Part shown: positions 59,640 through 64,000 of the stretch, piece by piece | Layout: every line of letters begins with the position of its first letter | Numbering within the stretch: the stretch's first letter is position 1 | Assembly: GCA_009363875.1 (NCBI GenBank) | Contig: CM018687.1 | Location: 22,389,764 to 22,453,763, forward strand | Reading direction: 5' to 3' | Length of the DNA: 64,000 nt | DNA from: Mikania micrantha | Taxonomy: Eukaryota; Streptophyta; Magnoliopsida; Asterales; Asteraceae | Made by a program: the position numbers and the translations under genes | The notes under the pieces: generated by a model | Seen by the model: only the letters and a program-made list of their open reading frames with translations | What the model was told of the DNA's origin: nothing | The model's database searches: none

Positions 59640-59910
59640 GGGAAACACTGCATGGCAAGCACTGAGAGGCCATCAGTCCATTTCCTCGATAAGACTATGA
59701 AGAACACATGAAGGCAAGCACTGAGAGACCAACTATTGTTCTTCAAGTCCCGGCTAGGAAGAACACCTGAAGGCAAGCACTGAGAGACCAACTATTGTTC
59801 TTCCATAGCCTATAGTTTTAGCATACAAAGAGTCCAGCATTTACGTAACTTGTGCACAAGAACTAGCTTTACAACCGGTAAGGCAAGCACTGAGAGGCCA
59901 AACCGTTGTT
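59640..59910. repeat. Hairpin repeats with a common loop GGCAAGCACTGAGAGRCC
   Basis: Four copies of the loop near 59654, 59714, 59773 and 59882 are framed by different but complementary arms: ACTG.ATGG/CCATCAGT, GAAGAACA/TGTTCTTC (twice), ACAAC.GGT/ACCGTTGT. Confidence 0.8.
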
Positions 59911-60254
59911 TGAGCATGGCAATCATATAGCATTCAAGAGTTTATTGCATCCATAGATTCAATTATTCAAAGTGTATATGTGTATGTTTGTATTTAGGAT
60001 CCCCATAGCATTATAGAACTCTTAGCCTTTAATGTTTACATTAGTCTCTAGCATAACACCCGTAGCATAGACAAGTAGTATAATCTTATAGCATTAGTAT
60101 TAAGCATAACCCGTAGTGTTAGTTCATAGCATAAACCCGTAGTATTAGCATTTAGTTTAACCCGTAGCCTTAGTATTTAGCATAATTCATAGTATTCGCT
60201 TGTAACATGATTTCATAGAATTAGCATCCCCAATAGCATGATCAATTAGTAAAT

Positions 60255-60540
60255 ACCTTTAGCACTTGGTATTATCACATAGATTAAGTATTAGCAAGTA
60301 GCTTATGCCTTTAGCACTTGGCATAATCAGATAGCATTGCGTTTGAATAGAGTCTTATGCCTTTAGCACTTGGCATAATCAAATAGCATTTAGTTTAAAT
60401 AGAGTCTTATACCTTTAGCACTTGGCATAATCAAATAGCATTTAGTTTAGATAGAGTATTATACCTTTAGCACTTGGCATAATCAAATAGCCTTTAGTTT
60501 AAATAGAGTCTTATGCCTTTAGCACTTGGCATAATCCGTA
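60255..60540. repeat. ~60-bp tandem repeat with TATGCC..GGCATA hairpins, six copies
   Basis: Each unit has the core ATRCCTTTAGCACTTGGYAT. Stems are TATGCC/GGCATA, AATACC/GGTATT or mixed; the mixed ones give a G-U pair on the minus-strand RNA. Confidence 0.85.
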
Positions 60541-63500
60541 GTATAAAAGCATTTTGTTAAATTTAAAACCTTTGTTTTAAAATGATTAACATGCTTCTCA
60601 GTCCCGAGTTAAAAACCAAAATAGTTTAAAAAGGGACAATGAACTCACCTTGTAGTTGTGGTAGTTGACTTAGTCTCAAACAAGAATGCACACGCGCTCT
60701 TTGTGGTAATTCGTTGTTGTATTCACGATCCTGTATTGATTTCACATTGTTTATAACTTATAAGTAATAGTTTGCAGATCTTTGCATGTGAGTGTATGTG
60801 TTAGCCATAAGCTTTGGCTAACACTCGTAAGTCTCGGTCGCGGTCTTCATTCGGCCCTCGGTCCCCCTTATGATGAGTCGTACCAACCTAAGTTAAGCTT
60901 AATATATCTCGTTATTTGTTTTAGGTGTAACTTTGTTTTGATCTTATCATGTTGTGTAACCTTGTTAATCCTTATAGTTCATACACACAACTTAGGCTCA
61001 AGGTCTTAGATTAACAATCCTTAGAATTTTGTAAAAGAGTTTGCATGTTCATGGTCCCATTTGCCTTAATGTTTGAAATCACTTGTTATAGATCCCTCAA
61101 CACCATGTTTTTAATCCTTATGACACTAAACACCAAACTATTGTCACCTTTGTAGTAAATTAGATTAGTAATTCTATGCATGTTATTATAATTGAGTTTG
61201 TTTAGAATGCTAGTTTACTTTGTGGACCGAAATTTGTTGGGCCGAATGTAATCGTGAGGGCCAAGAATCGATTGGAATGTAACAAGATGGGCTGTTTTTG
61301 TTCCTATGGGCCAAATGAGGTACTTGGGCCAGATTAATCTGTTGGGCTGAATGTGGTCATGTTCGGGCCAAGTAAGCACTGCTGGGCTGGCCTTGGGCCA
61401 AAGCAGCCTATTGGCCTTGGTGTAAAACACATGGATCGGGAATGTTGTCCAGTTGGGCCTAATGACTTATGCTTAAATTGTAACAGTAGGTGAGTTTCTA
61501 AGGTGATGGGTTGAAGGAATATTTGTTGGGCCTGGGCTTTGGGCTGTCCAAAAAAAAAAACCATTAACCCTAGTAGAATGAATACTGTAAATCAAGTATG
61601 AGCAATATGGTTCGAGCGAATGTAGAGTCGAATGGGGTCTAAGTGCATAAGGTTGACCAAATAAATTTATCACCCCATAGGCCGAATGGAACCTGCTTGT
61701 GTGCATGGTTGAGTTATCGAATGAACAGCACCGAATGGAACACATTCTGAGTTAGTAGCCGAATAGCATGCATGTCTCGAATGAATGGTCGACGAATGGG
61801 ATCTGACATTCGGTGAAGGAGATGCTAGTCGGCCGAATGAGTGGCTACCGGTGTTCTGCCGAAAGAGAGTGGTCGACTGTGGGTGTTGGCCGGCGAATAA
61901 GGTAGGGCGAAAGAGGAAGGGTCGAATGGTTCTTGGTCAAATAGGTGACCGGCGAATGGAAAGCTTCCCCAGTCGGCGAATGGGTCATTCGACTGGGTGT
62001 CATTCGGCCTGCTGTAAACTCCTTCGGCCGTCGCAAGGTGGCCTAACCCCGCCCACATTTTCCGGCCAACAGATGGTTCCGAGGGTGGTGAGTGTTAGTG
62101 TTGGTTCTCATGAACTTAGGGTTCATGGTGGGAGGTGGTTAACCGGGTGAAGGGGCTGGAGTATACCCAAGGGTGAAAACCCTAATATTCGACATTTTCA
62201 AGCTCAGATTACCTGCGATTTCGTGGTTTTTAGGGCAGATCGGCTGTACTTTCAGATAAAGATGATCAAGATCTTCATTTAGGCTCAAGAACCACTTGAT
62301 TTCATCAAGAAATGAGAAAGTTGTGTGGATTTGAAGTTCAAAATGAGGGTGTGAGCCAAAAACCGGATCTAGGGTTTTGAGGGAGAGATGGAGAGGAGAA
62401 AATGAATTATTGGAACTCATTCAAGGTATTTATACCTCGGGTGAGTTCGGGTTCGTTTTCGTTGCTCGGTTCGCGTTTTCGTTACGTTCCCGGAACGTAA
62501 CGCGTAGTTTCTCGCGTTTAAAATAAAAAAAACATTTTACGTTGCTTTAGAATAAAATTGTTGTTAAAAATCATTTTAAATCATTGTTGTATTAATTTAT
62601 TTCTGACAATTCATTTTAAATGTCGGTTATTTGATGCATTTAACGAATTTAATATTTATACGCGTTTATAAATTTATTCGTGATTTTCTTAAAATAGTTA
62701 AATTAAATTTGTTTAATGATGAGTTTCAAAATTGTAAAATAAGAATTATCTTATTTCTTTGAATTTATGATCGTTCGTGTCTTTTATCGTTTTCGTTTTC
62801 GTTTCGTCAGAACGCGTCACCATTGCGCGTATTCGTTCGAATCGTCATTCGAACGAACACGACGATGGTTTTTGCTTTCCGACTTTTGTTTTCTACATTT
62901 CAGTTATTATTTCAGAGCGTTAAACTATCAAAATCATTTGTACAGATCGTCACCTATACGAATAACTCATCGGTTTAGCATTCCGTAACAACAACCGTTA
63001 TCGTTTCGTTTTGTTTAACCTCGCATACGTTTACACATAATAGCACATCAATAAGTATTAGTATCACTGTTCCATGTTGTCTGATGCGTTTCTGACTGTT
63101 AAACTGTAAAGTTTAATCAGATTTCAGAAACAATAGCATAATAGTTTACTGTTTAGCATTACGTAGTTGACAGTTCTACAGTAGTTTGCATAGTTTGTAC
63201 CTGAGTTACTGTGCCGTTACTGTTCCGTTCATCGTTCCGGCGACGGTTCCGGCACAGTTGTTACAATGAGTACGTGCCGGATAATCCATGGGCAGTTGAT
63301 GATGATGTAGATGAAGAGACGTTAAATCGTTGGAGGAATCACGACCCATGGGAGGACGAACGTAGTACACATTCGGATTGCTCGTTTGATTCAATATTTA
63401 ATGATTAATTATGTATGGTCTATCATATTTGATCACTATGTGTTTTCTTTATGAGGAAATGTTTACATCAGTTTAATGTTTTTTGAAGTTGGTAGGTAGT

Positions 63501-63630
63501 TTTCACATGGGTTAATAAATAACAATAGTTAAAGAAAACACTAAATCCTTAGAAAAGACATAGTTGTTACAACACATACGACATGGAAAAATACAAATAT
63601 ATAATAATCTTAAAAATAAAACACTAAATC

Positions 63631-64000
63631 CTAAGAATCACCCGGGCGTGGCAAACATCTCCAAAAGTATATTTGGTCGGCCATGAATCGTCTGTATGCT
63701 ATGCACGACTCCCTGAAGTTATTAGAGACGTTCAACGGTTTGCCAGTAACCAAATGCTCCATTAACATGCATAGATGCACCCCTTGATTACCATACAAGT
63801 CGGTGTGAGACTGAACATAGTCCTCGTTGACTTCAAAACTCATCATTTTCGGTGGAAAGCCGGTTTTTTTAAAATACTTGATGTTAACCAACAAAGCACA
63901 AAAATAAACCGAGATCTTCATCAGTTTAGGATGAACCGCCCGTTTGTACTTTTCGCTTGAAAAGCACTCACTACAAACATCACCAAATTGACATTTCGTA
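63631..64000 (-). pseudogene. ULP1-like (C48) cysteine protease, C-terminal part
   Basis: The frame is open from the window edge to TGA at 63631, so the start is outside. It reads FCALLVNIKYFKKTGF, VNEDYVQSHTDLYGNQ, then GVHLCMLMEHLVTGKPL and AYRRFMADQIYFWRCLP. This resembles the end of ULP1-family SUMO-protease domains carried by plant MULE and CACTA elements. In that family the segment before GVxxCMxME normally carries the catalytic Cys (DCG); here it reads NQG, so the active Cys seems lost. It converges with the 58277-63408 coding sequence, about 220 bases apart. Confidence 0.5.

Larger units (their letters stand above)
59020..60648 (-). other. Candidate intron inside the solo LTR
   Basis: Minus-strand donor CTACAAG^GTGAGTTC at 60648 and acceptor ACACGCTTTCTCAG^G at 59020. 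Contains both hairpin arrays. Confidence 0.42.
58658..63265 (-). repeat. Solo LTR of a gypsy element, 4608 bp
   Basis: Plus strand TGTCACACCC...GTTGTTACA, flanked by the perfect 5-bp duplication ATGAG (58653-58657, 63266-63270), with no gag or pol inside, as left by LTR-LTR recombination. Orientation is from the minus-strand TATA box (plus tatttata, 62427-62434) and the donor/acceptor order. It contains two repeat arrays. Frames 61785-62150 and 62139-62420 lie in the leader region and show no family features. Confidence 0.85.
58277..63408 (+). pseudogene. Unrecognised coding sequence split by a solo LTR
   Basis: The 5' part (58277-58657) codes for KLPPETSSNEEDIQPP, a proline/asparagine-rich stretch with repeated VNPP words, then in a shifted frame WAFNNLFPDNKDPEEP and acidic residues up to the insertion. 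The 3' part (63266-63408) continues the acidic style (DNPWAVDDDVDEETLNRW) to TAA at 63406. The 5-bp repeat ATGAG on both sides of 58658-63265 shows that one sequence was cut by the LTR. Early stops near 58320 and a frameshift near 58560 show it was decaying. No known domain; perhaps part of a DNA transposon together with the ULP1-like gene beyond. Confidence 0.6.

Noticed and set aside
62139..62420. Minus-strand 93-codon frame just after the LTR TATA box
   Set aside because: Position fits an LTR transcript leader, but no family resemblance and no start context; kept as leader.

Overview
This window is nuclear DNA of a flowering plant, dominated by transposable elements. It has eukaryotic GT-AG introns, plant-type Ty1/copia and Ty3/gypsy retrotransposons with initiator-Met-tRNA primer sites, a FAR1-type Mutator transposase and tRNA-derived SINEs. 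The style of the gypsy LTRs and of the SIRE-type copia element suggests an Asteraceae-like eudicot, but that is inference. I see no rRNA, organelle DNA, CRISPR array or intact single-copy host gene.

Layout. 1-7202 (-): SIRE-lineage copia element with an internal deletion; its left end is outside the window. It sits inside the RNase H gene of a gypsy element whose right half is at 7203-11718 (+), which in turn sits in an older gypsy wreck at 11719-13245. 13505-15684 is an LTR on the minus strand. 15685-18525 is AT-rich with a fold-back MITE. 18534-24790 is a 6.26-kb Mutator-like element (MULE) with recognisable terminal inverted repeats and an 8-bp target duplication. It carries a FAR1/MULE-transposase/OTU fusion gene, a GC-rich second gene resembling ATHILA ORF1, and arrays of long GC-rich palindromes at both ends and between the genes. 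25020-25227 is a SINE with a perfect 10-bp target duplication. 26372-26840 is a Tat/Ogre ORF1 relic. 28005-30765 is a gypsy 5' LTR with primer site and gag traces. 31243-34998 holds hairpin-rich repeats and a likely minus-strand LTR. 37232-49618 is a gypsy 3' end split by an almost full-length Tekay-like chromovirus (38950-47911, two LTRs). 49622-52870 is a further gypsy relic with its 3' LTR. 52975-53190 is a Tat gag scrap. 55918-56635 is a GC-rich fold-back element with 168-bp arms. 58277-63408 is a coding sequence split by a 4.6-kb solo LTR flanked by the 5-bp duplication ATGAG. 63631-64000 (-) is the C-terminal part of a ULP1-like protease gene.

Two observations stand out. First, the MULE combines an OTU-fused transposase, an extra ORF and palindromic repeats in its non-coding spacers, a layout that recalls VANDAL elements in which an accessory protein binds repeats in the element's own spacers. 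Second, several unrelated gypsy LTRs share the same order: TATA box, a consensus splice donor (usually CAG^GTGAGT), a zone of small hairpins whose stems differ but stay complementary, then a splice acceptor (typically CATGT..CAG^G). This suggests an intron inside the LTR leader, filled with structured repeats.

Almost every coding region is broken. Several of the stops look like CAG to TAG changes, as expected from deamination of methylated CHG sites.
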